A DNA stretch of 64,000 nt from CAWBQO01 sp963790965 (GCA_963790965.1 CAWBQO010000002.1:124001-188000); one strand, 5' to 3'. Positions 33,227 through 41,934 are shown, counted from the first letter of the stretch. Translations and numbers: made by a program. The notes: a model not told the origin generated them from the letters alone.

Positions 33227-34441
33227 TCAGCCGGGCACCACGCGTACGAAGCGGCGCTTGCCAACCTTTAAGATGAAGGGCGCGCGCGTCGCAAGGTCGA
33301 TTTCTGCGGCCGGATCGGTCATCTTCTCTCCGTCAATGGAAACGCCGCCGCCCTGAACGAGCCGGCGTGCGTCGCTGTTGGAGGACGAAAGCCCCGCCTG
33401 CGTCATGAGCGCGAGCAGGCCCGTGGTGCCGCTTCCCGCTGCGAAATCCGGAACGTCCTCCGGCACGCCGCCCTGGATGATCGTCTTCTCAAAGTGGTCA
33501 CGCGCGGCGTCCGCTGCATCCTTTCCGTGGTACTGCCGCACGAGGCGCCAGGCGAGTTCGTGTTTTGCGTTGCGCGGGTCCTCGTTCGCCTTCTCTTTCA
33601 GGGCCGGAAGCTCACCGAGAGGCGCGTCGCTTGCCAGCTCGAAGTAGCGGTAGATGAGCCGGTCGGGGATCGAAAGTGTCTTGCCGTACATCTCCTCCGG
33701 CGCTTCGGCGATGCCGATGTAGTTGTCGAGGGACTTCGACATCTTCTCGACCCCGTCGGTGCCCTCCAGGATGGGCAGCGTGATGCAGACCTGCGGCGGG
33801 AGGCCGGCGGCACCCTGAATGTCGCGGCCGACGAGCAAGTTGAACTTCTGGTCCGTTCCTCCAAGCTCGATGTCCGCCTCAATTGCTACCGAGTCTTGCG
33901 CCTGAGCGAGTGGATACAAGAACTCGTGGATGCCAATGGGTTCGCCCGCCCGGTAGCGTTTCTCGAACTCGTCTCGTTCGAGCATTCGGGCAACGGTGTA
34001 TTTCCCCGCGAGTTGAATGACATCGCGGAAGGACATTCCCTCGAGCCAATCGGAGTTATACCTGATTTCCGTGAGATCCGGGTCGAGAATGCGCGAGGCC
34101 TGATCGAAATACGACTTGCCGTTGCGACGTGTCTCTTCGAGCGTCAGCGGCGGGCGGGTTTTCGAGCGGCCACTCGGGTCGCCAATCATCCCGGTAAAAT
34201 CGCCCACGATGAGGACGGCGCGGTGGCCGAGGTCCTGGAACTGCCGGAGCTTGCGCAGCACGACAGCATGGCCGAGATGCAGGTCGGGCCGCGACGGGTC
34301 GCAGCCGAGCTTAACGACCAGCGGCCGACCGTCCGCCACCGACTGCTTCAGCTTGGCAACGAGAGCCTCCTCCGGCAGAATCTCTTCGACGCCCCGGCGG
34401 ATTTGTTCAAGCTGTTCTTCTACAGGGGGAAAAGCGGCCAT
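33227..34441 (-). CDS. tyrS: Tyrosyl-tRNA synthetase
   Basis: This class I aminoacyl-tRNA synthetase charges tRNA-Tyr. It has 404 residues. HLGH (55-58) is the HIGH motif and KMSKS (233-237) is complete. The S4-like RNA-binding domain is at the C-terminus (SSNSDARRLVQGGGVSIDGEK). The sequence pattern (LGCDPSRPDLHLGHAV, GDFTGMIGDPSGR) is that of the TyrRS2/TyrZ type rather than the E. coli TyrS type. It is the last gene of a minus-strand cluster. Confidence 0.95.
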   Translation of the reverse strand: MAAFPPVEEQLEQIRRGVEEILPEEALVAKLKQSVADGRPLVVKLGCDPSRPDLHLGHAVVLRKLRQFQDLGHRAVLIVGDFTGMIGDPSGRSKTRPPLTLEETRRNGKSYFDQASRILDPDLTEIRYNSDWLEGMSFRDVIQLAGKYTVARMLERDEFEKRYRAGEPIGIHEFLYPLAQAQDSVAIEADIELGGTDQKFNLLVGRDIQGAAGLPPQVCITLPILEGTDGVEKMSKSLDNYIGIAEAPEEMYGKTLSIPDRLIYRYFELASDAPLGELPALKEKANEDPRNAKHELAWRLVRQYHGKDAADAARDHFEKTIIQGGVPEDVPDFAAGSGTTGLLALMTQAGLSSSNSDARRLVQGGGVSIDGEKMTDPAAEIDLATRAPFILKVGKRRFVRVVPG

Positions 34442-34491
34442 ATGGTCAGCAGTGGGGCAGAGAACCCCGATTAGTAAAGCGGAAAGATGGT

Positions 34492-35346
34492 TCAGTCTTC
34501 CTGAACGTTCGGCGTGACGAGCGTGCGGCGCACTTCGGAGACGAGGGCTTCAAGCTCTTGCACCGCGTCCATGAGCGCTGAGGAATCTGTTCCGGAGCTT
34601 CCAAGCACCCGGGCCAGCGTCTCCTCGAAGCCCACCGGCTTGTTCGCAAGGCCCGCCGACGCGGGCAGTACGTTTTGGAGGCTGCCAAGATACTGATCGT
34701 TAGCGGCATAAACGACTTGCAGCAGACAGGCAGCGCACCGGAAGAGACAGCCATAGGCGTAGAAGAGATCGCCACGCCCGGCGGCCATCCTTGCCGCGTA
34801 GAGCACGACATCGGCTTCGCGCGAGAAGACGGTCAGGAGCGCGTACTTAAGGCGCTTCGGGAAAGGCGCGGTGCGTCCTTTCATGCGCGCGAGCAAGCCG
34901 TCCGGATCGACCAGTGGCTTGCTATAGTGGACGACCGCCATATAAGAATGCCCGAAGAACCCGTGCGGATTGCCGGGCTGGTATGCCCCCGCCACGATCC
35001 CGGATCGCGCGCGGTCAATCTCCTCACGCACCACATCGACGTCGCGGAACTGCCAGTCGACCCGGCGGCCTTCGATCCACAGCCGCACGCCGGCGGCGGG
35101 AAGATCGGCGTCCTCTTCGTCCCCGAACGACCTTGCGGCCGCGTCGCCTCCGAGCGAGAGCGCGAGCGTGCGCAGCTCGGTGACGGAGGGCGCGGCGTCC
35201 GAGTAGAAGTAGATCGACAGTTCGATCTCCGACTCCAGGTTCGGCTCCGGCTGCGTCCATGCGCCGCTGAGCGCGACCGCCTCGACGCCCTCGACAGCGG
35301 CGAGCCGCTCAGCGACCGATTCGGCGAGGCGGGTAACGTCTTGCAT
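34492..35346 (-). CDS. Nucleotidyltransferase-fold protein with altered active site
   Basis: This is a 284-residue protein that aligns with the minimal nucleotidyltransferase / DUF4037 pattern: a start-proximal ALSGAW motif, then an SEIELSIYFYSD strand where active enzymes have GS followed by D-x-D. Here the second motif residue is Ala (G28-A29) and the metal-binding aspartates are replaced by E40 and E42, so catalysis is doubtful. A helical C-terminal half (RLKYALLTVFSREADVVLYAARMAAGRGDLFYAYGCLFRCAACLLQ) resembles the helical domain of kanamycin-nucleotidyltransferase-like proteins. It lies between smpB and tyrS. Function is unknown. Confidence 0.65.
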   Translation of the reverse strand: MQDVTRLAESVAERLAAVEGVEAVALSGAWTQPEPNLESEIELSIYFYSDAAPSVTELRTLALSLGGDAAARSFGDEEDADLPAAGVRLWIEGRRVDWQFRDVDVVREEIDRARSGIVAGAYQPGNPHGFFGHSYMAVVHYSKPLVDPDGLLARMKGRTAPFPKRLKYALLTVFSREADVVLYAARMAAGRGDLFYAYGCLFRCAACLLQVVYAANDQYLGSLQNVLPASAGLANKPVGFEETLARVLGSSGTDSSALMDAVQELEALVSEVRRTLVTPNVQED

Positions 35347-35354
35347 AACGTGCC

Positions 35355-35810
35355 TCAGTATTGCTTCATGGTTCGGTCGAGCTGCCGCTTGGTGTCGCGC
35401 TCCGCGATGTCCGCTCGTTTGTCGTAAAGCTTTTTGCCTTTAGCGAGGCCGATTTCGACTTTCGCCTTCCCGGCTTTGAAGTACAGCTTGAGCGGCACGA
35501 TGGTGTAGCCCTTCTGCTCGACGGACTTCCGCCAGCGGTCGATCTCCTTGCGGTGCAGGAGGAGCTTGCGCGGTCGAATCGGGTCGTGATTGAACAAGCT
35601 CCCGTGGGTATAGGGCGATATGTGGCAGCCGAACATCATCATTTCGCCGCGCACGACCGAGCAGTAGGCGTCCTGCAAGTTCGCTTTGCCTTCCCGCAAT
35701 GATTTTACCTCGGTGCCCTGAAGCACGACACCCGCCTCCACCGAATCCTCGATGCTGAACTCGTGCCGCGCCTTGCGGTTGGTCGTGATGATGTGCGTCC
35801 CTTCGGCCAT
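35355..35810 (-). CDS. smpB: SsrA-binding protein SmpB
   Basis: SmpB binds tmRNA and brings it to stalled ribosomes for trans-translation. It has 151 residues: KARHEFSIEDSVEAGVVLQGTEVKSLREGKANLQDAY, SPYTHGSLFNHDPIRPRKLLLHRKEI and a basic C-terminal tail (AKGKKLYDKRADIAERDTKRQLDR). The ATG at 35810 (MAEGTHIITTNRKA) is the standard start; the frame is open upstream but without homology. The tmRNA gene itself was not found in this window. Confidence 0.96.
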   Translation of the reverse strand: MAEGTHIITTNRKARHEFSIEDSVEAGVVLQGTEVKSLREGKANLQDAYCSVVRGEMMMFGCHISPYTHGSLFNHDPIRPRKLLLHRKEIDRWRKSVEQKGYTIVPLKLYFKAGKAKVEIGLAKGKKLYDKRADIAERDTKRQLDRTMKQY

Positions 35811-35863
35811 GGCCCTGCTGCTATCGAGATTATGGAGAATGCACCCGAAGATGCTCTGCCAGC

Positions 35864-36691
35864 TTATTCGAAGTCCTCCTCCTCCTCGTCCTGTTCTTCG
35901 TCGGCATCTTCCGGGAACGTCGCCAGAGGGATCTCGGGCATCTGGTCGAGAACGTTGTAGTAGAAGAGGTACTGGCGCAGTTCCGTCAGGCTGGCGAGGG
36001 CGAGGTCGTCGAAACGAACGCGCAGATCGTTGCTGAAGAAGTCGTGGAGGTCTTCCGGCATTTCGAGCGAGCGCGTCCAGAGTTCCCGCTGCTCTTCCGC
36101 CGCCATGACGGTCCCGACGAGCAGGTCGCGCATGGTGGCCGTGGCGAGGCCGGCCGTCGTGACGAACAGGCCCCACACCATCGGGTAGTTCGCCAGTTCA
36201 TACCACTCCTGCCCGAGGTCCAGTACGAGCCGGTCCGTTCGCAAGGTAGCCACGTCTGTGCCCACGATGAGCGCCGCATCGGCCCCGTTGTCCAGCAGCG
36301 CTTCCCGAGAGGCGTCCGCCACCGGCAGGAACGACGGCTCGTGGCCGTAGTGCTCCTTCAACACGATGCGCGCCACGAGCGCCTCTTGGGCAAAGAGCGG
36401 ATCGAAGGCGACACTGCGCACCGGCTCGCCGATTCCTTGCCGCAGCACCAGCCGCGCAAACGGGTTCTTCCAGGTGGAAAGCGCTGCTCCCGGCACGACG
36501 CTGTAAGCCTCTACGTCTCGCAAAACCGTAAGCGTCGGCACGAGCGCGAGGTCCACCTTCCCCTGCTGCAGCCTATTGAGGCAGCTTCGCGGATCCGTAC
36601 GTTCCACCTCGAACACCTGCGGGACGACGCCCGTCGTGATGCCCGAAAGGAAGAACTCGGCCAGCGGTGCGTTCCAGATCGCGATGCGCAA
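35864..36691 (-). CDS. mqnA: Menaquinone biosynthesis protein, MqnA family (chorismate dehydratase-like)
   Basis: MqnA removes water from chorismate to make 3-enolpyruvyl-benzoate, the entry to the futalosine route to menaquinone. The family pattern is visible: LQQGKVDLALVPTLTVLRDVEAYSVVPGAALST, then VRSVAFDPLFAQEALVARIVL, then DAALIVGTDVATL and LDLGQEWYELANYPMVWGLFV. The 275-residue protein ends in an acidic tail (PEDADEEQDEEEEDFE) not usual in the family. The related MqnD cannot be excluded, but the VPTLTVLR and LGQEW segments fit MqnA better. Menaquinone would be the electron acceptor of the complex I encoded at the window start. Confidence 0.75.
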   Translation of the reverse strand: MRIAIWNAPLAEFFLSGITTGVVPQVFEVERTDPRSCLNRLQQGKVDLALVPTLTVLRDVEAYSVVPGAALSTWKNPFARLVLRQGIGEPVRSVAFDPLFAQEALVARIVLKEHYGHEPSFLPVADASREALLDNGADAALIVGTDVATLRTDRLVLDLGQEWYELANYPMVWGLFVTTAGLATATMRDLLVGTVMAAEEQRELWTRSLEMPEDLHDFFSNDLRVRFDDLALASLTELRQYLFYYNVLDQMPEIPLATFPEDADEEQDEEEEDFE

Positions 36692-36733
36692 GGTGAGACC
36701 GTCAGGGATAAAGGAGCGCTACAAATATGCCGA

Positions 36734-36763
36734 ACCGCCGGTTCGGAAGGCCGAGCCGGCGGT
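36734..36763 (-). terminator. GC-rich hairpin downstream of rplS
   Basis: On the minus strand ACCGCCGG pairs with CCGGCGGT, with extra pairs inside, in the 113-bp gap between rplS and mqnA. No U-run follows, so termination is likely partial and mqnA may be read from the rplS transcript. Confidence 0.4.
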
Positions 36764-36804
36764 CTGCAACCGGCCGGTGCCGGGTTCGAAAGCCGAGACT
36801 ATTC

Positions 36805-37164
36805 TTAACGAAAGTCGCGGGATTTCTCTTTAATACGAGCAGCTTTGCCGCGCAGTTCGCGCAGGTAGAACAGCTTCGCGCGGCGCACGCGGCCGCGACG
36901 GGTCACTTCGATACGCGCGATCTTCGGCGAGTAGAACGGGAAGATACGCTCCACGCCCACGCCGTTGGAAACCTTGCGGACGTTGAACGTCTTGCTTGCA
37001 CCCGATCCCCGGATGCTGATCACGACGCCCTGGTACTGCTGAATACGCTCCTTCTCGCCCTCAACCACGCGCACGTGGATGTTGACGGTGTCGCCCGGCG
37101 CAAATTCGGGAATGTCGTCGCGAAGCTGGGTCGCCTCGACCAATTTCATCATATCGGTTGCCAT
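36805..37164 (-). CDS. rplS: 50S ribosomal protein L19
   Basis: L19 sits at the 30S-50S interface of the ribosome. It has 119 residues with FAPGDTVNIHVRVVEGEKERIQQYQGVVISIRG, FNVRKVSNGVGVERIFPFYSP and a basic end (KSRDFR). A strong ribosome site, AGGAGGTG, lies 4-12 bases before the ATG at 37164. It ends the conserved ffh-rpsP-rimM-trmD-rplS block, 112 bp after trmD. Confidence 0.97.
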   Translation of the reverse strand: MATDMMKLVEATQLRDDIPEFAPGDTVNIHVRVVEGEKERIQQYQGVVISIRGSGASKTFNVRKVSNGVGVERIFPFYSPKIARIEVTRRGRVRRAKLFYLRELRGKAARIKEKSRDFR

Positions 37165-37276
37165 GGCGCACCTCCTAAAGTTTAAGTGAGTAAAGCTTGA
37201 ATGCTCCGTCCGGGCTGGCCTTGTGTTAGAAGTCCCCTCCGGTGTTATAGTATAAAATGGTGTACTGGCCCGGCTC

Positions 37277-37966
37277 TTACGCGAGCAAATCCGGGCGTCT
37301 TGACTGGGTTCGATTCATCCGCTGCTCTTCGCGCCACGCTTCCACCTTGTCGTGGTCGCCCGAGAGCAGAATATCCGGGACGTTCATGCCCTTGAACTCG
37401 GCCGGGCGGGTGTAGACCGGCGCGTCGAGCAGATCATCCTGGAAGGAGTCCGACAGTGCCGAAGTTGCATCGCCGAGCACGCCGGGAAGCAGGCGGACGA
37501 GCGCGTCAACAAGGACGAGCGCGGGCAGTTCCCCGCCGCTGAGCACGTAGTCCCCTATCGAGACCTCCCGTGTGACCAGTGCCGTCCGCACCCGATCGTC
37601 AACCCCTTTATAATGGCCGGCGAGCAGAACCAGATGCCGCTTCAGAGAAAGCTCGTTCGCAAGCGCCTGGTTAAATACTTCCCCGTCAGGTGTCAGGTAA
37701 ATGACTTCGTCTATGGCGGAGTCGTTCTCCGCCGCTTCTTCCTGAATGGCCTCGATGCAGCTAAAGATCGGCTGCGGCATGAGCACCATGCCGGCACCCC
37801 CTCCGTACGAGTAGTCGTCTACCTTGCGGTGTTTGTCGGTCGTGAAGTCGCGAATATCATGGACCCGGACCTGCGCAAGGCCTTTCTTAATGGCGCGGTG
37901 GATGATGCTGTGCTCCAGCGGTCCGCCGACGAGGCCCGGAAGGGCCGTCACAATGTCGATGCGCAT
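37277..37966 (-). CDS. trmD: tRNA (guanine-N1-)-methyltransferase
   Basis: TrmD methylates G37 next to the anticodon of several tRNAs, preventing frameshifting. It is a SPOUT-class knot enzyme of 229 residues: VDDYSYGGGAGMVLMPQPIF, LLAGHYKGVDDRV and the SAM-binding knot SIGDYVLSGGELPALVLVDA. GHYKGVD has Lys where most homologues have Glu. It follows rimM by 16 bp. Confidence 0.97.
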   Translation of the reverse strand: MRIDIVTALPGLVGGPLEHSIIHRAIKKGLAQVRVHDIRDFTTDKHRKVDDYSYGGGAGMVLMPQPIFSCIEAIQEEAAENDSAIDEVIYLTPDGEVFNQALANELSLKRHLVLLAGHYKGVDDRVRTALVTREVSIGDYVLSGGELPALVLVDALVRLLPGVLGDATSALSDSFQDDLLDAPVYTRPAEFKGMNVPDILLSGDHDKVEAWREEQRMNRTQSRRPDLLA

Positions 37967-37982
37967 GGTGGCTCGCCCCGTA

Positions 37983-38549
37983 TCAGTCCAGAAGGCCCTC
38001 TATGGCACGAATCACAAGCCGCCCCTGCGCCTCGTCGAACCCGACGAGAAACTCCGGGACAGCTGGAATCAAGGCATCGGGCCGTCCCTCGCGTTCCACC
38101 ACGCAGAGGTACTGGCCCGGCGTCTCCATCACATCCGCCACCCGTCCAACATGCTCACCCTCTTCGGTGAAAGCGTCCAGCCCGACCAGTTCGTGAAGGT
38201 AGAACTCATCTTCGCCAAGTTCCGGCAGATCCTCGCGCCTTGCCCAAACCGACCGGCCCCGCAGCGCCTCTGCGGCTTCGCGGCTGTCGACGCCGTCGAT
38301 CAGGAGCACTACTTGAGGACCTTTCCCCGTCTGCATGAGCCGCGCCGATTCCACCCTGACCGCTTCGGCCTTGTCCGCTGTTTCACCCATGAAGAGCGTT
38401 CTGACGGAGAGCAGCCGCGCCGGGTCGTCCGACTCCGGGATCAGCTTGACCTCTCCCCGGAGACCATGCGCGCGATAGGTCCGGCCGACCAAAAGGAGGT
38501 CGGCCGGATCCGGCGCAAAGGTATCCAGCGGTGAGGGCTGCTGTGCCAT
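37983..38549 (-). CDS. rimM: Ribosome maturation factor RimM
   Basis: RimM helps assemble the head of the 30S subunit and binds S19. The N-terminal RimM domain (LLLVGRTYRAHGLRGEVKL) and the C-terminal PRC-barrel (DEFYLHELVGLDAFTEEGEHVGRVADVMETPGQYLCVV and ALIPAVPEF) are both present in 188 residues. It lies 33 bp after rpsP and 16 bp before trmD. Confidence 0.95.
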   Translation of the reverse strand: MAQQPSPLDTFAPDPADLLLVGRTYRAHGLRGEVKLIPESDDPARLLSVRTLFMGETADKAEAVRVESARLMQTGKGPQVVLLIDGVDSREAAEALRGRSVWARREDLPELGEDEFYLHELVGLDAFTEEGEHVGRVADVMETPGQYLCVVEREGRPDALIPAVPEFLVGFDEAQGRLVIRAIEGLLD

Positions 38550-38582
38550 AAGACTTCGGGCGGGGTGCCGAGACTGATCAGG

Positions 38583-39266
38583 TCAGGCCTTCTCCTCCGC
38601 GTCTGCTTCCGGCGCTTCCGTAGCGGGAGCCTCTACTTCCGGAGTCACATTGGCTGCAGGGGTGCCTTCCTCAACGAGGGTCGGTCCGGCCTCCGCCTCC
38701 GGGGACGGCTGCGCCTGCTGGGCGGCAGCCTCTTCCTCAGCGGCCTGCGCTGCAGCCTGGGCGGCGGCACGCTCTTCGGCCTGCCGGCGGCGCGCTTCCT
38801 CTTCCTGAGCCTTGGCTTCCGCCTCCTGCGCTGCCCTTTCGCGCGCGCGATCGGCCTCTTCAGCCATAACCCGCTTGCGCTCCTCTTCGAGGACCTGCCG
38901 GCGGCGCTGGGCGGGCGTCATTTTCGTCGAGGTAACGACCTTCTGGGAACGCCGCTCGCGAAGCTCCTGTACGGCCGCGTCGATCTCTTCCTGCGGCTTG
39001 CCTTTATAGCTAAGGGCAGCGGCAAGCATGAGACCCTCACGGCTCAGGATGCTGCGGACGGTATCGGTCGGCTGGGCACCCTGGGAAAGCCAGTACAGCA
39101 CGCGATCCTCCTTGAGGCTGATCTCGGCGGGATCTTGAATTGGGTTATAACGCCCCAGGTCTTCGATGTAACGGCCATCACGCGGGCTGCGCGAATCGGC
39201 AGCTACGACGGCATAAATCGGACGCGCTTTGCGCCCCATGCGGCGCAGACGGAGTTTGAGAGGCAC
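38583..39266 (-). CDS. rpsP: 30S ribosomal protein S16 with long C-terminal extension
   Basis: The S16 core occupies about residues 1-85 (MPLKLRLRRMGRKARPIYAV, SPRDGRYIEDLGRYNP, DRVLYWLSQGAQPTDTV). The protein is 227 residues long, more than twice the usual length. The extension begins as a basic helical stretch (LRERRSQKVVTSTKMTPAQRRR) and becomes a low-complexity Ala/Glu/Gln coiled-coil-like segment, ending in PEVEAPATEAPEADAEEKA. Extended S16 proteins are known in Bacteroidota and relatives, but this one is at the long end. Confidence 0.95.
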   Translation of the reverse strand: MPLKLRLRRMGRKARPIYAVVAADSRSPRDGRYIEDLGRYNPIQDPAEISLKEDRVLYWLSQGAQPTDTVRSILSREGLMLAAALSYKGKPQEEIDAAVQELRERRSQKVVTSTKMTPAQRRRQVLEEERKRVMAEEADRARERAAQEAEAKAQEEEARRRQAEERAAAQAAAQAAEEEAAAQQAQPSPEAEAGPTLVEEGTPAANVTPEVEAPATEAPEADAEEKA

Positions 39267-39367
39267 TGTTGGTTCTTACGTTATTTGATCGTGTACTTCC
39301 AGGGCGGAGCATTTGTCCGCCGAGGCTTGCGGTGCGGGCACGTTGAGGGTGCCGGCAAGGTTGAAGG

Positions 39368-40717
39368 TTAAGGTTTACCGAGGAGGGTGGCCGGATCGAT
39401 AGATTGGCCTTTGCCCATCAGTTTGGTCATCGTCTTCATCATCTTTTTCATCTCGCGGAACTGCTTGAGGAGCTGGTTTACCTCGCTCACTTCCACGCCC
39501 GAACCCATGGCGATGCGGCGCCTGCGGCTGCCGTTGATCAGGTCCGGATTGCGACGCTCTTCCAGCGTCATCGAATGAATCATCGCCTCTATATAGACGA
39601 ACGCTTCATCATCGACATCCATGTCTTTGATCTGGCGGCCTACACCGGGAATCATCCCGAGAAGGTCCCGCATCGATCCCATCTTCTTGATGCGCTGCAG
39701 CTGCTCATGGAAGTCTTCGAGGTTGAAATCCTCCGAGCGGATCTTCTTCTGCAGCTTCTCGGCCTGCTTGTCGTCGAACTGCTCCTGCGCGCGCTCGACA
39801 AAGGAGACCACGTCGCCCATGCCGAGGATGCGCTGCGCCATTCGGTCCGGAAAGAACGGCGTCAAGGCGTCAAGCTTCTCTCCGGTCGAGGCGAACTTGA
39901 TCGGCTTGTGGACGACGTAGCGGATCGAGAGTGCAGCGCCGCCGCGCGTATCGCCGTCGAGCTTCGTCAGCACAACGCCGTCGAAGTCGAGGCGGCGATT
40001 AAACTCTTGCGCCGTGTTGACCGCGTCCTGCCCGGTCATGCTGTCCACCACGAACAGAATTTCCTGCGGGTTGACAGCGTTCTTGATCTCCTCGACCTCC
40101 TGCATCATGCGCTCGTCGACGTGGAGGCGGCCTGCGGTGTCGATGATCACCACGTCCCGCCCGAGGCGACGCGCCTCTGCAACGGCTTCGCGCGCAACGC
40201 GGACGGCATCCTGCACGACCGCGCCATCCTCCTCGATGGAGTAAACGGGCACTTTCACCGAAGCCGCAAGCGTCTTGAGCTGGTCGACGGCAGCCGGGCG
40301 GTACACGTCCGCCGCCGCAACGAGCGGGGCCATGCCCTTGCTCTTAAGGTGGTAAGCGAGTTTGCCGCAGAAGGTCGTCTTGCCGGATCCCTGAAGCCCC
40401 GCAACGAGAATGACGGTGGGAGGCGTTTTCTGCAGGTTAATGCCGACGTTCTCGCCACCAAGAAAGTAGACGAGTTCGTCGTAGACCACCTTGACGAGCT
40501 GCTGCCCCGGCGAGACGGCGTTGAGCACCTTTTCGCCAACCGCCTGCTCCTTCACGCGGTCCGTGAACTCTCGGGCAACGCCGTAATTCACGTCCGCATC
40601 GAGCAGCGCGCGCCGAATCTCGCGCATCGTTTCCGCGATATTCAGCTCGTTGATCCGCCCCTGGCCGGCGGCCGTCTTCAGTGCTCCTTCGAGTTTTTCG
40701 GAAAGGCTCTCAAACAT
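39368..40717 (-). CDS. ffh: Signal recognition particle protein Ffh
   Basis: Ffh, with 4.5S RNA, recognises signal sequences on ribosomes and delivers them to FtsY. It has 449 residues: an N domain, a G domain with GLQGSGKTTFCGKLA (about 108-122), DTAGRLHVDERMM and TKLDGDTRGGAAL, and a methionine-rich M domain (MGSMRDLLGMIPGV, SRRRRIAMGSGVEVSEVNQLLKQFREMKKMMKTM). It is first in the translation cluster on this strand, 101 bp before rpsP. The SRP RNA gene was not found here. Confidence 0.97.
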   Translation of the reverse strand: MFESLSEKLEGALKTAAGQGRINELNIAETMREIRRALLDADVNYGVAREFTDRVKEQAVGEKVLNAVSPGQQLVKVVYDELVYFLGGENVGINLQKTPPTVILVAGLQGSGKTTFCGKLAYHLKSKGMAPLVAAADVYRPAAVDQLKTLAASVKVPVYSIEEDGAVVQDAVRVAREAVAEARRLGRDVVIIDTAGRLHVDERMMQEVEEIKNAVNPQEILFVVDSMTGQDAVNTAQEFNRRLDFDGVVLTKLDGDTRGGAALSIRYVVHKPIKFASTGEKLDALTPFFPDRMAQRILGMGDVVSFVERAQEQFDDKQAEKLQKKIRSEDFNLEDFHEQLQRIKKMGSMRDLLGMIPGVGRQIKDMDVDDEAFVYIEAMIHSMTLEERRNPDLINGSRRRRIAMGSGVEVSEVNQLLKQFREMKKMMKTMTKLMGKGQSIDPATLLGKP

Positions 40718-40903
40718 AAACAGACTCTAATCGCGCGCTCACCGTATATTGATCAGCACAAAAGCGCTGAAAAGCCCCACCTTTTGTCGTGACGGAAGCC
40801 TTTCGCGCATCGTACAGAAGGGATAATGTACGACAAAATCGCCTTACGGACAAGCAAAGACGCCGTTGGACGACGGGTGGGTGTGTTCGGTTGCACTATT
40901 CCT

Positions 40904-41272
40904 TTACTCTTCACGAGCACGCAGCAGATCGACCGTCTCGACGGCGTGGCGAAGGTGGGGAATGACGATAGATCCGCCCACGATGAGGGCCACGTTCATG
41001 GCCTCGTCGAGTTCCTCGTCGGACCACCCGGCCGCTACGCACTGTCCGAGATGATAATCGATGCAGTCGTTGCAGCGGAGCACCATCGAGGCGACAAGGC
41101 CGAGCAGCTCCTTGGTCTTTCCCGACAACGCCCCGTCCCGGTAGGCCGCGGAGTCGAGATTGAAGAACCGCTTGATGTTCAGATTCTCTTTCTCGTCGAG
41201 GATACGGTGATTCATGCGGGAGCGGTACTGCTCAAAAGCGGCCAACCGATCTCCGTTTTCGCTGCTGTTCAT
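40904..41272 (-). CDS. Carboxymuconolactone decarboxylase / AhpD-like protein
   Basis: This is a 122-residue all-helical protein of the CMD/AhpD family, whose members include alkylhydroperoxidases. The redox pair is C67 and C70 with H74 (RCNDCIDYH), the AhpD-type active site. LVASMVLRC and EELDEAMNVALIVGGSI are typical. The ATG at 41272 is used; the frame is open upstream, but that would run into the divergent gene. Only 11 bp separate its start from the start of the cyclo-ligase gene. A peroxidase role is inferred from the CxxC motif. Confidence 0.85.
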   Translation of the reverse strand: MNSSENGDRLAAFEQYRSRMNHRILDEKENLNIKRFFNLDSAAYRDGALSGKTKELLGLVASMVLRCNDCIDYHLGQCVAAGWSDEELDEAMNVALIVGGSIVIPHLRHAVETVDLLRAREE

Positions 41273-41283
41273 AGTAATGACGG

Positions 41284-41877
41284 ATGCATATTGAACTGAT
41301 TGCCGAAGCCAAGCGCCATAAGCGATCTGAGCTGCGCGCGCGCCGAATGGCTCTTTCGGACGAAGAGCGCGGCGAGCGGAGCCGGGCCATCGTCGAACGG
41401 ATGAACAAACTGCCCGAACTGCGCCACAGCCGAGTCCTGCACGCCTTCTGGCCGAGCCTTGCCCGTGGTGAAGTCGATACAAGACCCCTACTTCTCGCAT
41501 TGGCCCAAGCGGGGCGAAAGGTCGTGTTACCCTCCGTCGTCGCATCGACAGCCGGCCCGCTGCTCGAGCATCGTCCCTTTACTTCTGAGGAGGAGTTGAT
41601 ACTCGACGCGCGCGGGCTTCATGAACCACCGCCCGGAGTCACCGTTCCGGCCGGCGACGTAGATGCCGTCCTCGTGCCGGCCCTCGGGGCCAACCGGGCG
41701 GGATACCGCATCGGCTACGGCGGCGGGTTTTATGATGTTTTCCTGAGGCAGGTGCCCTCGGCGGTCACCATCCTCCCTCTCTATGCTTGCTGCCTCGAAT
41801 TCGTCCTGCCGACGGAACAACACGATGTGCCGGTTGCTATCATTGTTACTGAGTTGGAAACGATCCGCATCGCCTGA
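41284..41877 (+). CDS. 5-formyltetrahydrofolate cyclo-ligase
   Basis: This enzyme converts 5-formyl-THF to 5,10-methenyl-THF with ATP, returning a storage folate to the one-carbon pool. It has 197 residues. The N-terminal RSELRARRMALSDEERGERS and the C-terminal signature LVPALGANRAGYRIGYGGGFYD are intact. One-carbon context within the window is GcvT at 27 kb. Start codons of this gene and the AhpD-like gene are 11 bp apart, so each promoter must lie within the other gene. Confidence 0.92.
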   Translation: MHIELIAEAKRHKRSELRARRMALSDEERGERSRAIVERMNKLPELRHSRVLHAFWPSLARGEVDTRPLLLALAQAGRKVVLPSVVASTAGPLLEHRPFTSEEELILDARGLHEPPPGVTVPAGDVDAVLVPALGANRAGYRIGYGGGFYDVFLRQVPSAVTILPLYACCLEFVLPTEQHDVPVAIIVTELETIRIA

Positions 41878-41934
41878 CGCAACCCGCCGCCCGATGCCCC
41901 GTAGGAAACGCTAACCCATTTCAGGAAAGGCGAC

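Noticed and set aside
39404..40792. A 462-codon open frame opposite ffh
   Set aside because: Ffh motifs on the other strand are complete; the shadow frame has no domain pattern.
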